Shown here piece after piece: positions 38,289 through 47,872 of a DNA stretch of 64,000 nucleotides (position 1 is the stretch's first letter; each line of letters starts with the position of its first letter). Below the pieces are notes generated by a model that was given only the letters and a program-made list of their open reading frames with translations, had not been told where the DNA came from and searched no databases. The position numbers and the translations under genes were made by a program. Source of the stretch: Arsukibacterium sp. (GTDB lineage Bacteria > Pseudomonadota > Gammaproteobacteria > Enterobacterales > Alteromonadaceae). The stretch lies in NCBI RefSeq assembly GCF_018402695.1, contig NZ_JAGYIM010000010.1, forward strand, positions 48,533 through 112,532. Direction: 5' to 3'.

Positions 38289-39251
38289 TCAGGCGGCTAA
38301 AAAGGAATAGGCAGCATACAGTGCTAAAACGCTGCTTAAAATCAGAATTAATGCAGTTTGCTGGGCATTAATAAACAGTACCGCGCGCAATATATCGTTT
38401 GCTGCTGGTTCGGTACCATTTCCCAGTCGCTGACGGGGCGTTTTCGTGCCGGCATAAAATGCCGGGCCGCCAAGTCTGCTGCTAAGGGCACTGGCGCCAG
38501 CTGCCAGCAATAAGCGGCTGGGCCAGTTAAAGAACAGTGCTTCATTGGTTCGGTAATTACGCCAGGCCCTGCTAAGCCCGGTCTGCAAGGCCAGTAACAA
38601 GGCGGAAATGACTAGTCCAGGCGCAACAGCCAGTTGATAACAACGTGCGGCTGTGAGGCCAAAATAGCGATAGTGTGGCAGTTTACTGTTCCATTGACGA
38701 GCGGCAACCTGCAACAAGGTGTAAGCCAATGTCAGTAAACCGCCACCAACCAAGAACCAGAATATAACGGCAACCAGATTGGCAGCATTAGAATGCAATA
38801 CACTTTCGATGCAGGCTTTACTTAACCCCATTGCAGACAAATTCTGGCGGTCACGCAGCAGTAATGGCCTGGCGCGCTGCCGGGCCAGGGTAAGCTGTTG
38901 GCGGTTAATGCTGTCAGCGACCGCCGCCGCCTGTTGCAGGGTGAGCCTGCTGCCCAGACAGAAATACAGAATCAGCGCATCCAGCACCAGTGGCAGTTCT
39001 GATAGCAGGTAGAAACCATAAGCAATGGCCAGGGTAAGGGTAAGCAGCAGTAATAACGCCAGGGTGCCCGACAATTGTTGCTGAAAATGACTACGACTGA
39101 TATCCGGGTGTACCTTTTTTGCCAGTTGCTGCAGCAATACCGCCAGCGCGCGAAACGGTGCCCTGGCGCCGGGCAGCACCAACCAGCGGCTGGCCAGCAG
39201 AGCAAGCAGTGCCATTAGTGGCCAGGCGGGCAGGGTATTAAGCCATTGCAT
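38289..39251 (-). CDS. cbiB: Cobalamin biosynthesis protein CbiB/CobD
   Basis: Membrane enzyme of cobinamide synthesis, 320 residues from the ATG at 39251 (MQWLNTLPAW). The longer reading back to 39404 overlaps mtnN and looks spurious. Family segments include SNAANLVAVIFWFLVGGG, TNEALFFNWPSRLLLA and RLGGPAFYAG. Whether it acts in full cobalamin synthesis cannot be judged, as no other cob gene is in the window. It follows mtnN by 31 bp and is probably cotranscribed. Confidence 0.82.
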   Translation of the reverse strand: MQWLNTLPAWPLMALLALLASRWLVLPGARAPFRALAVLLQQLAKKVHPDISRSHFQQQLSGTLALLLLLTLTLAIAYGFYLLSELPLVLDALILYFCLGSRLTLQQAAAVADSINRQQLTLARQRARPLLLRDRQNLSAMGLSKACIESVLHSNAANLVAVIFWFLVGGGLLTLAYTLLQVAARQWNSKLPHYRYFGLTAARCYQLAVAPGLVISALLLALQTGLSRAWRNYRTNEALFFNWPSRLLLAAGASALSSRLGGPAFYAGTKTPRQRLGNGTEPAANDILRAVLFINAQQTALILILSSVLALYAAYSFLAA

Positions 39252-39282
39252 CAGGTTAGTGTTGCGTAGTGTGCTACAGGGG

Positions 39283-39996
39283 TCATGATAACTGAACAGC
39301 GCTGAGCTGACCGAGTAACGCCACCACCATGGCAGAGCTGTTTTTCGATGCGACTTCCAGGTAAGCGTCGAACGACACCGGTGATTCTTTGCCGGCGATG
39401 TCACTTAAGCTTCTGATCACCACGAACGGGGTATTCAGCATATAACACACCTGAGCAATGGCTGCACCTTCCATTTCTACTGCCAGCATGTCGGGAAAGC
39501 GCTTGCGGGTTTGGGCTATGCGTTCCGGATCACACATAAAGCTGTCGCCGGTAGTTATCAGGCCGCTTTTGGTTTTACAAAAGCCCAGGCTGGCAATCGT
39601 TTGGGCAGCCGCTTTTACTAAATCCGGGTGGGCAGTATAGGCGGCAGGCATTTGCGGTACTTGGCCATATTCATAGCCAAAGGCCGTAACATCGACATCA
39701 TGATGGCGCACTTCAGTACCAATAGCGATATCACCGACACTCAGCTCGGGGTCAAAGCCACCGGCAGAGCCGGTATTGATAACGCAATCTGGTTTATAGT
39801 GGTCTATTAACAGGGTTGTCGCCACGGCCGCGGCAACTTTACCAATACCTGATTGCACAATAACCACGTCGTTACCGGCGAGCTGACCACGAACAAACTG
39901 ATAGTTGCCAATTTGCTCAGTGCTGTTTGCAGTCAGTTGCTGTTTAAGTAAGGCAACTTCAGGTTCCATTGCACCGATAATACCAAATAACTTCAT
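39283..39996 (-). CDS. mtnN: 5'-methylthioadenosine/S-adenosylhomocysteine nucleosidase
   Basis: Cytoplasmic enzyme of 237 residues that removes adenine from MTA and SAH, thereby feeding methionine salvage and AI-2 precursor formation. The N-terminus [14 protein letters not shown] fits the E. coli protein, so the ATG at 39996 is preferred over the one at 40008. Catalytic residues lie in GAMEPE (Glu) and [10 protein letters not shown] (Asp), with [11 protein letters not shown] for the ribose site. Confidence 0.95.
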   Translation of the reverse strand: MKLFGIIGAMEPEVALLKQQLTANSTEQIGNYQFVRGQLAGNDVVIVQSGIGKVAAAVATTLLIDHYKPDCVINTGSAGGFDPELSVGDIAIGTEVRHHDVDVTAFGYEYGQVPQMPAAYTAHPDLVKAAAQTIASLGFCKTKSGLITTGDSFMCDPERIAQTRKRFPDMLAVEMEGAAIAQVCYMLNTPFVVIRSLSDIAGKESPVSFDAYLEVASKNSSAMVVALLGQLSAVQLS

Positions 39997-40093
39997 AACT
40001 GGGCCCATTTACTGAAAACGCTAGACTAAAAACACTAGTATAAAGGCCCTGAACCAGAAAATCCTCTGTAAATCGTGGTTACGCAGGTAAAGA

Positions 40094-40990
40094 TTAAGCC
40101 GGTGAGTTCAGCTTAATTTCGGTTGCCGGGCCACCCGCGGTAAGCTTGCCTTGCTGATAGTCGCGAATTGCCTGCTCAATTTCCGCATTGCTGTTCATCA
40201 CAAAAGGACCATACTGCACAATGGGTTCGCCAATAGGCTTGCCGGCCAGCAATATTAAGCTGACGTCAGTGCTGGCCACCAGAGTGACGCTTTCGCCCTG
40301 GTTTAATAAACCGGCATGATGCTCATTGAGCTGCTGCAGACTGCCGGCATTTTTCACGGCTAGGCTGCCGGCAAACGGATATAGCAATGCATGATGGCCC
40401 GCCGGCAACGGCACAGTAAGCTCGGTACCGGCATTAAGCCGGATATCGTAAAACTGCGGTTCAGTGCTTAAACCACTAATCGGACCGGTAACTGCATCCT
40501 TGGTAGTGTTAAAGCTGCCAGCGATGACTTTCACTTTGGCACCGGTTATCGGCGTAAACTGCGGTATCTGTTCCGGGCTGATATCTGCATAGGCAGCCGG
40601 TTTCATTTTCTCTGCTGCCGGCAGGTTAAGCCACAACTGAAAGCCCCGCATCAGGCCCTGCTCCTGTTGCGGCATCTCGGAGTGGATAATGCCACGCCCT
40701 GCCGTCATCCATTGCACACCACCACTTTTCAAATGGCCTTTATTGCCCAGATGGTCTTCATGCAACATATGCCCATCAAGCATATAAGTGACTGTTTCAA
40801 ATCCCCGGTGTGGATGGGGCGGAAAACCTTTAATGTAATCATCGGCCTGTTCCGAGCCAAAACAGTCGAGCATTAAAAACGGATCAAAGCGTAACTGCGC
40901 ATTGAGGCCAAGGCTGCGTTTAATCTTCACGCCGGCACCATCTGATACCGACATGGCCGGAATTATTTGCTGTAAACTGCGGTTGCTCAT
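40094..40990 (-). CDS. Pirin-family protein
   Basis: Cupin-fold protein of 298 residues. The metal site is visible in the N-terminal domain as PHPHRGFETVTY ... HEDHLGN ... RGIIHSEMP. The C-terminal cupin covers ~170-280. Bacterial pirins include quercetin dioxygenases and regulators of metabolism; no specific substrate can be assigned. Single gene. Confidence 0.92.
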   Translation of the reverse strand: MSNRSLQQIIPAMSVSDGAGVKIKRSLGLNAQLRFDPFLMLDCFGSEQADDYIKGFPPHPHRGFETVTYMLDGHMLHEDHLGNKGHLKSGGVQWMTAGRGIIHSEMPQQEQGLMRGFQLWLNLPAAEKMKPAAYADISPEQIPQFTPITGAKVKVIAGSFNTTKDAVTGPISGLSTEPQFYDIRLNAGTELTVPLPAGHHALLYPFAGSLAVKNAGSLQQLNEHHAGLLNQGESVTLVASTDVSLILLAGKPIGEPIVQYGPFVMNSNAEIEQAIRDYQQGKLTAGGPATEIKLNSPA

Positions 40991-41202
40991 GATTTGCTCC
41001 TGCCAGAATCTGGGTGTCTGCTATTAAAGCGCAACTTATCAGAATATAAAATGCCATTTTTGGCCGGTATTCGTTCGAAAAAGCTGAAAGATTGTCGGAA
41101 TAACGATTAAGTTCAGCAGCTGTTAAGTCTGGGAGGCTAAGCTACAACCTGATTGCGACACTGACAGATTGACTTGACTTGAAAAAGTAATGGAGTAACA
41201 AA

Positions 41203-41739
41203 ATGAAAAAAGTATTAGTAGCATCAGCCCTGGTGGCAATGGCAGTAAGCGCAAATAGCATGGCGAACCCGGTCTGGGATTACGTTGGCGCTGGATACAC
41301 CGATGCTGCTGGCGATGGTCCTTACATTGAAGGTTCTTTCCGCTTAAATCGCAACTGGGTAGCAGACGCCAGCTATGCTCGCTTATCAAATGGCCCATTC
41401 GATGCTAATCAGCTGAAGGCCGGTTTAAACTATGTAATGGGCACAACCCTGGATTTTGCTCCTAACACCCAGACTTATTTATTAGGTGGTGTTGAGAACT
41501 GGTCAGGCGATGCTGATGAGACCGGTGCCTATGCCGGGGTGGGTGTGCGTCATCCATTAACCCCGCAGGTGGAGTTATACAGCGAAGCCACCTACCACAC
41601 GGTATATGACGACCATGGCAGTTTAGCCGGCGGTATTGCCTATTTTTTAAGCCCGGACTGGGCCATTCGCGGCAATCTGGCTTTAAATAGCGGTGACGTT
41701 AAAAATGAGTTCCGCTTTGGTGTGTCTTACCAGTTCTGA
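41203..41739 (+). CDS. Small outer-membrane beta-barrel protein
   Basis: Secreted 178-residue protein with a signal peptide ending at about residue 21 (SMA-NP). The mature part has alternating strands and a C-terminal phenylalanine (FGVSYQF), typical of an eight-stranded barrel. I do not recognise a named family; an OmpX/YfaZ-like role is a guess. ATGGAG lies eight bases before the ATG, and a strong terminator follows. Confidence 0.8.
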   Translation: MKKVLVASALVAMAVSANSMANPVWDYVGAGYTDAAGDGPYIEGSFRLNRNWVADASYARLSNGPFDANQLKAGLNYVMGTTLDFAPNTQTYLLGGVENWSGDADETGAYAGVGVRHPLTPQVELYSEATYHTVYDDHGSLAGGIAYFLSPDWAIRGNLALNSGDVKNEFRFGVSYQF

Positions 41740-41797
41740 TGACAGGCTTATAAGATGTTGCTGCTAGCGGCGTCTTAACATTTTTGCTTGCAGGTTT

Positions 41798-41820
41798 GCC
41801 GGGCTATGCCCGGCTTTTTT
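41798..41820 (+). terminator. Intrinsic terminator
   Basis: GCCGGGC (41798-41804) pairs with GCCCGGC (41808-41814) around TAT and is followed by TTTTTT. It closes the small barrel gene. Confidence 0.9.
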
Positions 41821-41838
41821 ATGCCCTGGCATCAGGTT

Positions 41839-42321
41839 TCAGCACTGCGCAGTAAGTTTCTGCTCGTGGCTAACTTTTTGTTCATGCGCTAACAGCCAGG
41901 CTTTATTATCCAGACCACCGGCATAACCGGTGAGGGTGCCGTTGGCGCCAATAACCCGATGACAGGGCACGACAATTGCGATCGGGTTTTTACCATTAGC
42001 GGCCCCGACTGCCCGCACTGCTTTTGGGTTAGCAATCTGTCTGGCAATTGTGGCATAGCTACAGGTTTGGCCAAACGGTAGCTGGCACAGCGCCTGCCAT
42101 ACTTGCTGCTGAAATAATGTTCCCTTTGCTGCCAGAGGCAGACTGAATTGGGTGAGGGTGCCGGCAAAATACTGCTGTAACTGGGTGGCAGCCTGTGCTG
42201 TTAAGCGGGATGGCAGATCTGGCGCTGTGGTCTGTCTACCAAGATTAATTTGGGTTATTCCTTGCTCACTGGCGAAAATCTGCAGCGGCCCCAAGGGGCT
42301 GTCGATAGTTTGCTGAAACAT
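41839..42321 (-). CDS. ogt: Methylated-DNA-protein-cysteine methyltransferase
   Basis: Suicide DNA-repair enzyme of 160 residues that removes methyl groups from O6-methylguanine. The acceptor cysteine lies in IVVPCHRVIG, with the helix-turn-helix region at NPKAVRAVGAANGKNPI. The ATG at 42321 follows GGAGAC; an open frame runs further upstream but overlaps the next gene and is not coding. It starts one base after the stop of the Ada-AlkA fusion gene, so both are one operon. Confidence 0.94.
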   Translation of the reverse strand: MFQQTIDSPLGPLQIFASEQGITQINLGRQTTAPDLPSRLTAQAATQLQQYFAGTLTQFSLPLAAKGTLFQQQVWQALCQLPFGQTCSYATIARQIANPKAVRAVGAANGKNPIAIVVPCHRVIGANGTLTGYAGGLDNKAWLLAHEQKVSHEQKLTAQC

Positions 42322-42322
42322 A

Positions 42323-43696
42323 TTAGTCTCCTGTCTGCAGCCACAACTGAAAGGTGGCATAGCTGCGCCATGGGGCCAAAGTTGCACTGTTTGCTTGCAT
42401 GTTGTCTGTCCTGGCCAGAGCTTTCTGAATGCCCAAATCACCAGCCAACCAGATATCACTGTCACCAAGGCCGCGCATTCTGGCGTAGTTAACGGTCCAG
42501 GGGCCAATTCCTTTAATACTGAGCCATTGTTCGGGGACAGCGTCAGGCTCTGCCAGCACAAATGCTGCCAGGTCGCGCAGCGTTTGTCGGCGCAGCGCAG
42601 GGACCTTAACCATCGCTAAATCACTTGCCAACACGGCATGCGGAGTGGGGAATAATCTTCTGTCTCCGGCGACAGGTTCCCCCAATGCCTGCACCAGCCG
42701 GTTAAGCTGGGTGCGGGCACCGGCTACGCTAACCTGTTGTCCCAGAATGGCTCTGACACCGGCCTCCCAACTACTCCACACCCCCGGGATCCGCAGGCCG
42801 CTAAGCAGCCCGTTGCAGAACAAGGGATGATCAGCCAGTCGCTGTTCAATTTGCAGCATATTGGCATCTAAATCCAGCAGCCGACGCAGTTGCTGCACCA
42901 GGGCGCTTAGTCCGTGCCGGCCCGGCCAATGCAAGGTTAGCCGCAGGCTACTGGCGGTTTTAGGTTGTACCTCAAACCAGCCGGCGTGTTGCAGATAATG
43001 AAAAGTCCGGCCATAGCGCTGCTCCTCAACCCAGTCGATGCCGGTCAGGGTGCGCGCCTGCCAGAAAGCCAGCATTCGTTCCCAGGCCAGTGGCGGCCGG
43101 TAGTTTAGCTCCAGTTGCAGACCATTGCCCGCAGTTTTCGGACGGTGGCGGCGAATAGCTGACGGGTTAAGTTGCAGCTGTCTGACAAAAGCATCGTTAA
43201 AGCGCCTGACACTGTTAAAACCCGCCTGATAAGCAATGTCGGTAATGGCCAGGTCAGTTTCGTGCAGCAGTTTTTTAGCAAACAGCACTTGCTGGCTCAG
43301 CGCATATTGGGTTGGGGTTAACCCCAACTGCTGTTGAAATAACTTACGCAGATAGCGGTCAGTTATGCCAAGGCGAGCTGCCAGCTCAGTTTGGCCATGG
43401 CGCTGCAAAGCTCCTTCGTCAATTAAGCGCAGTGCCCGCTGTAGCGTTGTTTGGGTGCCTTGCCAGGCGGCCGAACCCGGCGCGCTGTCCGGCCGGCACC
43501 GCAAGCAAGGTCGAAACCCCGCCTGACTGGCAGCGGCAGCAGAAAAATAGTAGCTTACGTGCTGTTCGGCCGGAGGTTTTGCCGGGCATACCGGCCGGCA
43601 GAAAATACCGGTACTGTTAACTGCAGTGAAAAACAAACCATCAAACCGTGGATCACGGGCCAGCCTGGCTTGCTGGCATACTGAACGACTTAACAT
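42323..43696 (-). CDS. Ada-type regulator fused to AlkA DNA glycosylase
   Basis: Protein of 457 residues joining three parts. Residues ~5-75 are the Ada zinc/methyl-phosphotriester domain (FFTAVNSTGIFCRPVC ... CLRC). Residues ~85-185 are an AraC-type DNA-binding domain (LAITDIAYQAGFNSVRRFNDAF). Residues ~195-455 form an AlkA 3-methyladenine glycosylase, with the HhH motif LSIKGIGPWTVNYARMRG and catalytic Asp in AGDLGIQKAL. It should sense methylation damage, turn on its own operon and excise damaged bases. The O6-methylguanine transferase part of classical Ada is the separate next gene. Confidence 0.93.
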   Translation of the reverse strand: MLSRSVCQQARLARDPRFDGLFFTAVNSTGIFCRPVCPAKPPAEQHVSYYFSAAAASQAGFRPCLRCRPDSAPGSAAWQGTQTTLQRALRLIDEGALQRHGQTELAARLGITDRYLRKLFQQQLGLTPTQYALSQQVLFAKKLLHETDLAITDIAYQAGFNSVRRFNDAFVRQLQLNPSAIRRHRPKTAGNGLQLELNYRPPLAWERMLAFWQARTLTGIDWVEEQRYGRTFHYLQHAGWFEVQPKTASSLRLTLHWPGRHGLSALVQQLRRLLDLDANMLQIEQRLADHPLFCNGLLSGLRIPGVWSSWEAGVRAILGQQVSVAGARTQLNRLVQALGEPVAGDRRLFPTPHAVLASDLAMVKVPALRRQTLRDLAAFVLAEPDAVPEQWLSIKGIGPWTVNYARMRGLGDSDIWLAGDLGIQKALARTDNMQANSATLAPWRSYATFQLWLQTGD

Positions 43697-43899
43697 AAGC
43701 GTGGTTGCCTGATACGTAATTAGCCTGAGTATACCAACAGCAGTATGAAAAACTGGCCGGATCCGGTACTAAAAGGTAATTTAATGTTAACGCAGCTTTC
43801 GTTGTATTGCAGTTAACCTGACAGCAGCTTAATATCGGATGATGTTTGTCCGGGCAGGATAACAGTGGCCAGCGAGGCCGGTAAACAGCAGGAGTTGCA

Positions 43900-44241
43900 A
43901 TGTTAGAGCGCTTTTTTATTCAGTTAAGTACAGAGCCTGAAACCATTAGTTTTCAGCAAAGTATTGGCATTATTGACCAGATGTATCATTTTCAGCCTTG
44001 TGCTTTTAAAAATGGTGAGTTGAACAATGTTGCCGGTGAGAACATTGGTGCCTGTAAAATATTGGCGTTTGGGGCATTGCACCAACTATCGGAGCCACAG
44101 ACGCTGTTTTTATTTGGTGATTATTATCAAACTGTTCTGGCTAACCCAAAAGGGGATGATCATCAGAATATCCGCAATTTTATGCGCAGCGGCTGGGATG
44201 GTATTAATTTCAGCGAGCAGCCTTTGCGCTTAAAAGAATAA
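43900..44241 (+). CDS. HopJ-family protein
   Basis: Protein of 113 residues matching the HopJ family, first named from a Pseudomonas syringae type III effector list but common in harmless marine bacteria. Typical segments: FQPCAFKNGELNNVAGEN, GACKILAFGALH and DDHQNIRNFMRSGWDGI. No secretion genes are nearby, so an effector role is unlikely here; the function is unknown. AGGAG lies before the ATG. Confidence 0.85.
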   Translation: MLERFFIQLSTEPETISFQQSIGIIDQMYHFQPCAFKNGELNNVAGENIGACKILAFGALHQLSEPQTLFLFGDYYQTVLANPKGDDHQNIRNFMRSGWDGINFSEQPLRLKE

Positions 44242-44269
44242 CGATAGCAGCAAGCGCTACTGAAGTTAA

Positions 44270-44296
44270 CCCTGGCTGCTGACGAGGCAGCCAGGG
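44270..44296. terminator. Hairpin between convergent genes
   Basis: CCCTGGCTGC (44270-44279) pairs perfectly with GCAGCCAGGG (44287-44296) around a seven-base loop, between the stops of the HopJ gene and the S9 peptidase gene. No T-run follows on either side. Confidence 0.5.
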
Positions 44297-44312
44297 ATGA
44301 GGCGCTAACTCA

Positions 44313-46430
44313 TCAGGCCGCGTTTTTATTGTCTTCAGGTTGCTTATCGTCTTGCTCTTTCGCTGCTTTGATTTTGTCACTGTGTGGCAGCTGATGATCT
44401 GGCAGTTCAGTGTTACCCTGTTTCAGGAAATGATCCATCCAGCGGATTAGGCGCATACCATAGTCAAGCTGGGCGGCCGCTTTCTGATTGCCATGTCCTT
44501 CACCCGGATACAATACTAACCGTACCGGCACCTTGCCATGGGTTTTCAGGTAACGATACAGCTCCATCGACTGGCTGGGATGAACCCGGGTGTCGTTTTT
44601 GCCATGCATAATCAGAATTGGCGTTCTGGCTTGCTCTGCATGGTAAATGGGGCTGCGCTCTAAGTACCACTGCCACTTTTGCCACGGATAACTGCGGGCA
44701 TGCACCAGATGCATTTCATTGGCGATGTCGGTAGTACCAAATTTAGACAGGTTATTACTGATCCCAACAAACATTACGCTGGCAGCAAAATGTTCAGTTT
44801 GCTTGGTGGCGGCCCAGGCAGATGCATAGCCTCCATATGAGCCCCCGGTAATACCTACTTTTTTGGCGTCAACTAAACCGATATCGACCAGATGTTTCTT
44901 AGCGTCAACTAAGTCATCAAATTCCTTGCCGGCATAATCATTCTGCCCCAGTTTTGAAAATTCAACGCCACGGCCGGTGCTGCCACGGTAGTTGGGAAAA
45001 AACTGCATGTAGCCTTCAGCCGCCATTAATTTTACCGGGCTGGCGTAACGGTCCAGCCAGCCATCAGACATATGCGCTTCCGGACCACCATGGACGACCA
45101 TCACCAGCGGATATTGCTTGTCCTTAACGTAATCAAGCGGATATACCAGCACCCCTTCCAAGGCCAGTCCGTCGCTGGCGGTATGACGGATAGTTTCTTG
45201 TTTTGGCATATCAATATCGGCCAGCCAGGGATTTGAATCAGTTTGCCGGTTTAACGCGCCACGCTGACTCAGGGCATACACCTCGTTGGGATGTTCTGCT
45301 TTATTTAGCAAAACTCTGGCTTGCTCACCGTTTGTGGCAACCACCAGCCGGGTCACTATGCCATTGCCGTCTTTTACAACAACACTGCGTTTATTATTGC
45401 GAATATTCACACGGCCTATCTCTGCCCCGGTACCGACATGCCCCAGGTAATCAAGCTCAGTATTGCTGCGCCAGGCGATATCCTGCACATGGCCCATGTA
45501 ATCAGGCAGAATTTCGTTGACCTTACCAGAAGTAACATCGGCCAGCAGCAAACGACCAGCTGAAGGATCGTGAATATCTGCACTGCCGATGATCGCCAGT
45601 TTCTTGCCATCGGGAGAGAAGGCGGCTTTACCCAGCTTGCCCGTGGTGGCAAATTGTTGCACAGTGTTACCTGCTAAATTAATCAGCTGATACTGGCTCG
45701 CCATATAGTTGTCGTCAATCAGTGCCGTGGGGGCGGAGCGGATCAGGATATGTTTGTTGTCAGGTGCAAAGTTAACTGATAACACGTTCCCCTCAATCGT
45801 TACCGTTTCGGGCTTTATTTCTGACGTGGTTAAATCAGCCAGCCACAACTGGGTTAATTCAGACTCTTCCTCGTAAACTTCTGCTTTAAAACCTTTTTTG
45901 GTTAGCTGTTCTTTTGTTTTTGGCTCGGCAGGCTTGGCCAGAAAAGCCAGTTTGTTGCCGTCCTGGCTGACATCATAACCGGCGATAGCATTGCCGTGAC
46001 TCAGCACCTGGCTGGCTTCACCACCATTAACGGCTATTTTATATAAGCTGGCAAACTTATCTTTACCGCGCTTACTGACAAAAAACAGTGTTTTATCATC
46101 GGGGCTGAACTTAAGGTTGTTGACCCGGACGTCACCGGTAATAAAGGGCGTTTCCTGGCCGCTCTCGGTTAACATAAAAAGCTCGCGATAGCTGCTGCCA
46201 TCATCGTCTTTATAAGGGTTTCGCGGCCGGTTGCGAACAAAGGCCGTGTGTTTGCCATCTGAACTGATGGTTAGTTCAGTTACGCTTTGTACTGAGACGG
46301 TTTGCTCCAGGGTAATGGGTTTTGCTATCAGAGTGGGGCTGAACAGTACTGCGCCCAACAACGCCGGGCTGAGCAAGGCTGTTGCTACCAGCTGTCGCTG
46401 TTTTGGCGGGTTTGTTACAGGGTTCTGCAT
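44313..46430 (-). CDS. S9-family prolyl oligopeptidase (exported)
   Basis: Peptidase of 705 residues from the ATG at 46430, which has GGA six bases before it (an ATG at 46445 lacks one). An N-terminal signal (~10-37) is followed by a WD40-like propeller (~45-410) and an alpha/beta-hydrolase domain with Ser in GGSYGGYAS, Asp in HGKNDTRVHP and His in GEGHGNQ. It is probably periplasmic and cleaves short peptides after proline or related residues. Confidence 0.93.
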   Translation of the reverse strand: MQNPVTNPPKQRQLVATALLSPALLGAVLFSPTLIAKPITLEQTVSVQSVTELTISSDGKHTAFVRNRPRNPYKDDDGSSYRELFMLTESGQETPFITGDVRVNNLKFSPDDKTLFFVSKRGKDKFASLYKIAVNGGEASQVLSHGNAIAGYDVSQDGNKLAFLAKPAEPKTKEQLTKKGFKAEVYEEESELTQLWLADLTTSEIKPETVTIEGNVLSVNFAPDNKHILIRSAPTALIDDNYMASQYQLINLAGNTVQQFATTGKLGKAAFSPDGKKLAIIGSADIHDPSAGRLLLADVTSGKVNEILPDYMGHVQDIAWRSNTELDYLGHVGTGAEIGRVNIRNNKRSVVVKDGNGIVTRLVVATNGEQARVLLNKAEHPNEVYALSQRGALNRQTDSNPWLADIDMPKQETIRHTASDGLALEGVLVYPLDYVKDKQYPLVMVVHGGPEAHMSDGWLDRYASPVKLMAAEGYMQFFPNYRGSTGRGVEFSKLGQNDYAGKEFDDLVDAKKHLVDIGLVDAKKVGITGGSYGGYASAWAATKQTEHFAASVMFVGISNNLSKFGTTDIANEMHLVHARSYPWQKWQWYLERSPIYHAEQARTPILIMHGKNDTRVHPSQSMELYRYLKTHGKVPVRLVLYPGEGHGNQKAAAQLDYGMRLIRWMDHFLKQGNTELPDHQLPHSDKIKAAKEQDDKQPEDNKNAA

Positions 46431-46600
46431 GGTTGTTCCATCCATATTGTTGTCATTGCATTAGTTTATCTGCTGGTTACAGGGTAGCAGACTATTTTCT
46501 CCAACTGGTGCGCTGTGCTATGTTGAGCAACAGTTCGAGTTGCCGAAAATGCGGAACCATTCGGCTGTCAAAACAATAATAAAATGACACAGGACGTAAT

Positions 46601-47836
46601 ATGTCTCAACCACCAACCTTTACTAATGATGCTGTCGTTCTGGGCTTGCTGGCGGTTATTCTGGGCCTGGTGTTTTACACCAGTCACAGCAGCAACCGGG
46701 CTTGTCAGGGATTTTATAAGTACATTCCCGCTTTACTGCTTTGCTATTTTATTCCATCGCTGTTAAACAGTTTTAATATTATTGATGGTGAAGCTTCATC
46801 ACTTTACAAAATGGCATCTCGTTACCTGCTGCCAGCCAGCCTGATTTTGCTTACCCTGAGTGTCGATTTTAAAGCGATTCTGGGGCTTGGGCCAAAAGCC
46901 CTGATTATGTTTTTCACCGGTACCCTCGGTATTATTATTGGCGGGCCTATTGCCTTACTGAGCGTTGGTTATTTCTTTCCGGAACAGCTGGGGGGGGATG
47001 TCTGGCGTGGAATGACTACCGTCGCGGGCAGCTGGATAGGCGGTGGCGCGAATCAGGCGGCAATGAAAGAGGTGTTTGATGTCGATGGCAGCTTGTTTTC
47101 AGTGATGATAACGGTGGATGTCCTGGTGGCTAATGTCTGGCTTGCGGTGTTGTTATTTATGGCCAGCCGGGCAAAGCAAATTGATGCAGCAAACGGTGCC
47201 GACACCCGTGCTATCGGTCATTTACAGCAAAAGATAGAGCAATATCAGGCTGAAAACTCCCGTATTCCGACCATTCAGGATATTATGCTGATTGTGGCGG
47301 TAGCTTTTGGAATAACGGGGCTGGCCCATGCGCTGGCAGATATTATTGCCCCCTGGATTGGCCGGGTAGCGCCTTATCTGGAAGACTACAGTTTAACCAG
47401 TGGCTTTTTCTGGCTGGTCGTTATCGCTACCACCGTTGGTTTGCTGTTATCTCTTACTCCGGCACGTAAACTGGAGGGGGCGGGCGCATCAAAAGTGGGT
47501 ACTGCATTTTTATACATTCTGGTGGCAACGATCGGCATGCAAATGGATGTAACCGCCATTATGAGTAATAAGTTGATGTTTCTGGTCGGGATTATCTGGA
47601 TGCTGGTGCATGCTATTTTACTGCTGGTGGTGGCTAAGCTAATTAAAGCGCCAATGTTTTATCTGGCAGTGGGCAGCCAGGCGAATGTTGGTGGTGCCGC
47701 GTCAGCACCGGTCGTTGCCGCAGCATTTCACCCGTCACTGGCGCCGGTCGGCGTGTTACTGGCGGTATTGGGTTATGGTTTAGGTACTTATGGTGCCTAT
47801 ATTTGCGGCTTAATTTTGCAACAGGTTGCGCCTTAG
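46601..47836 (+). CDS. DUF819-family membrane protein
   Basis: Inner-membrane protein of 411 residues with about eleven hydrophobic helices. The family signature WRGMTTVAGSWIGGGANQAAMKE and a C-terminal QANVGGAASAPVVAAAF are present. DUF819 resembles sodium-linked carriers, but no substrate is known. It diverges from the S9 peptidase gene, which makes peptide or amino-acid transport conceivable. Confidence 0.85.
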   Translation: MSQPPTFTNDAVVLGLLAVILGLVFYTSHSSNRACQGFYKYIPALLLCYFIPSLLNSFNIIDGEASSLYKMASRYLLPASLILLTLSVDFKAILGLGPKALIMFFTGTLGIIIGGPIALLSVGYFFPEQLGGDVWRGMTTVAGSWIGGGANQAAMKEVFDVDGSLFSVMITVDVLVANVWLAVLLFMASRAKQIDAANGADTRAIGHLQQKIEQYQAENSRIPTIQDIMLIVAVAFGITGLAHALADIIAPWIGRVAPYLEDYSLTSGFFWLVVIATTVGLLLSLTPARKLEGAGASKVGTAFLYILVATIGMQMDVTAIMSNKLMFLVGIIWMLVHAILLLVVAKLIKAPMFYLAVGSQANVGGAASAPVVAAAFHPSLAPVGVLLAVLGYGLGTYGAYICGLILQQVAP

Positions 47837-47872
47837 CAATACCTGAGCATCTGTCAATAAAGGGAGTTTTCA

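Noticed and set aside
39252-39404. N-terminal extension of cbiB
   Set aside because: It runs into mtnN and does not resemble a CbiB N-terminus.
42322-42561. N-terminal extension of ogt
   Set aside because: It overlaps the AlkA-coding part of the next gene in another frame, and the ATG at 42321 has a good ribosome site.
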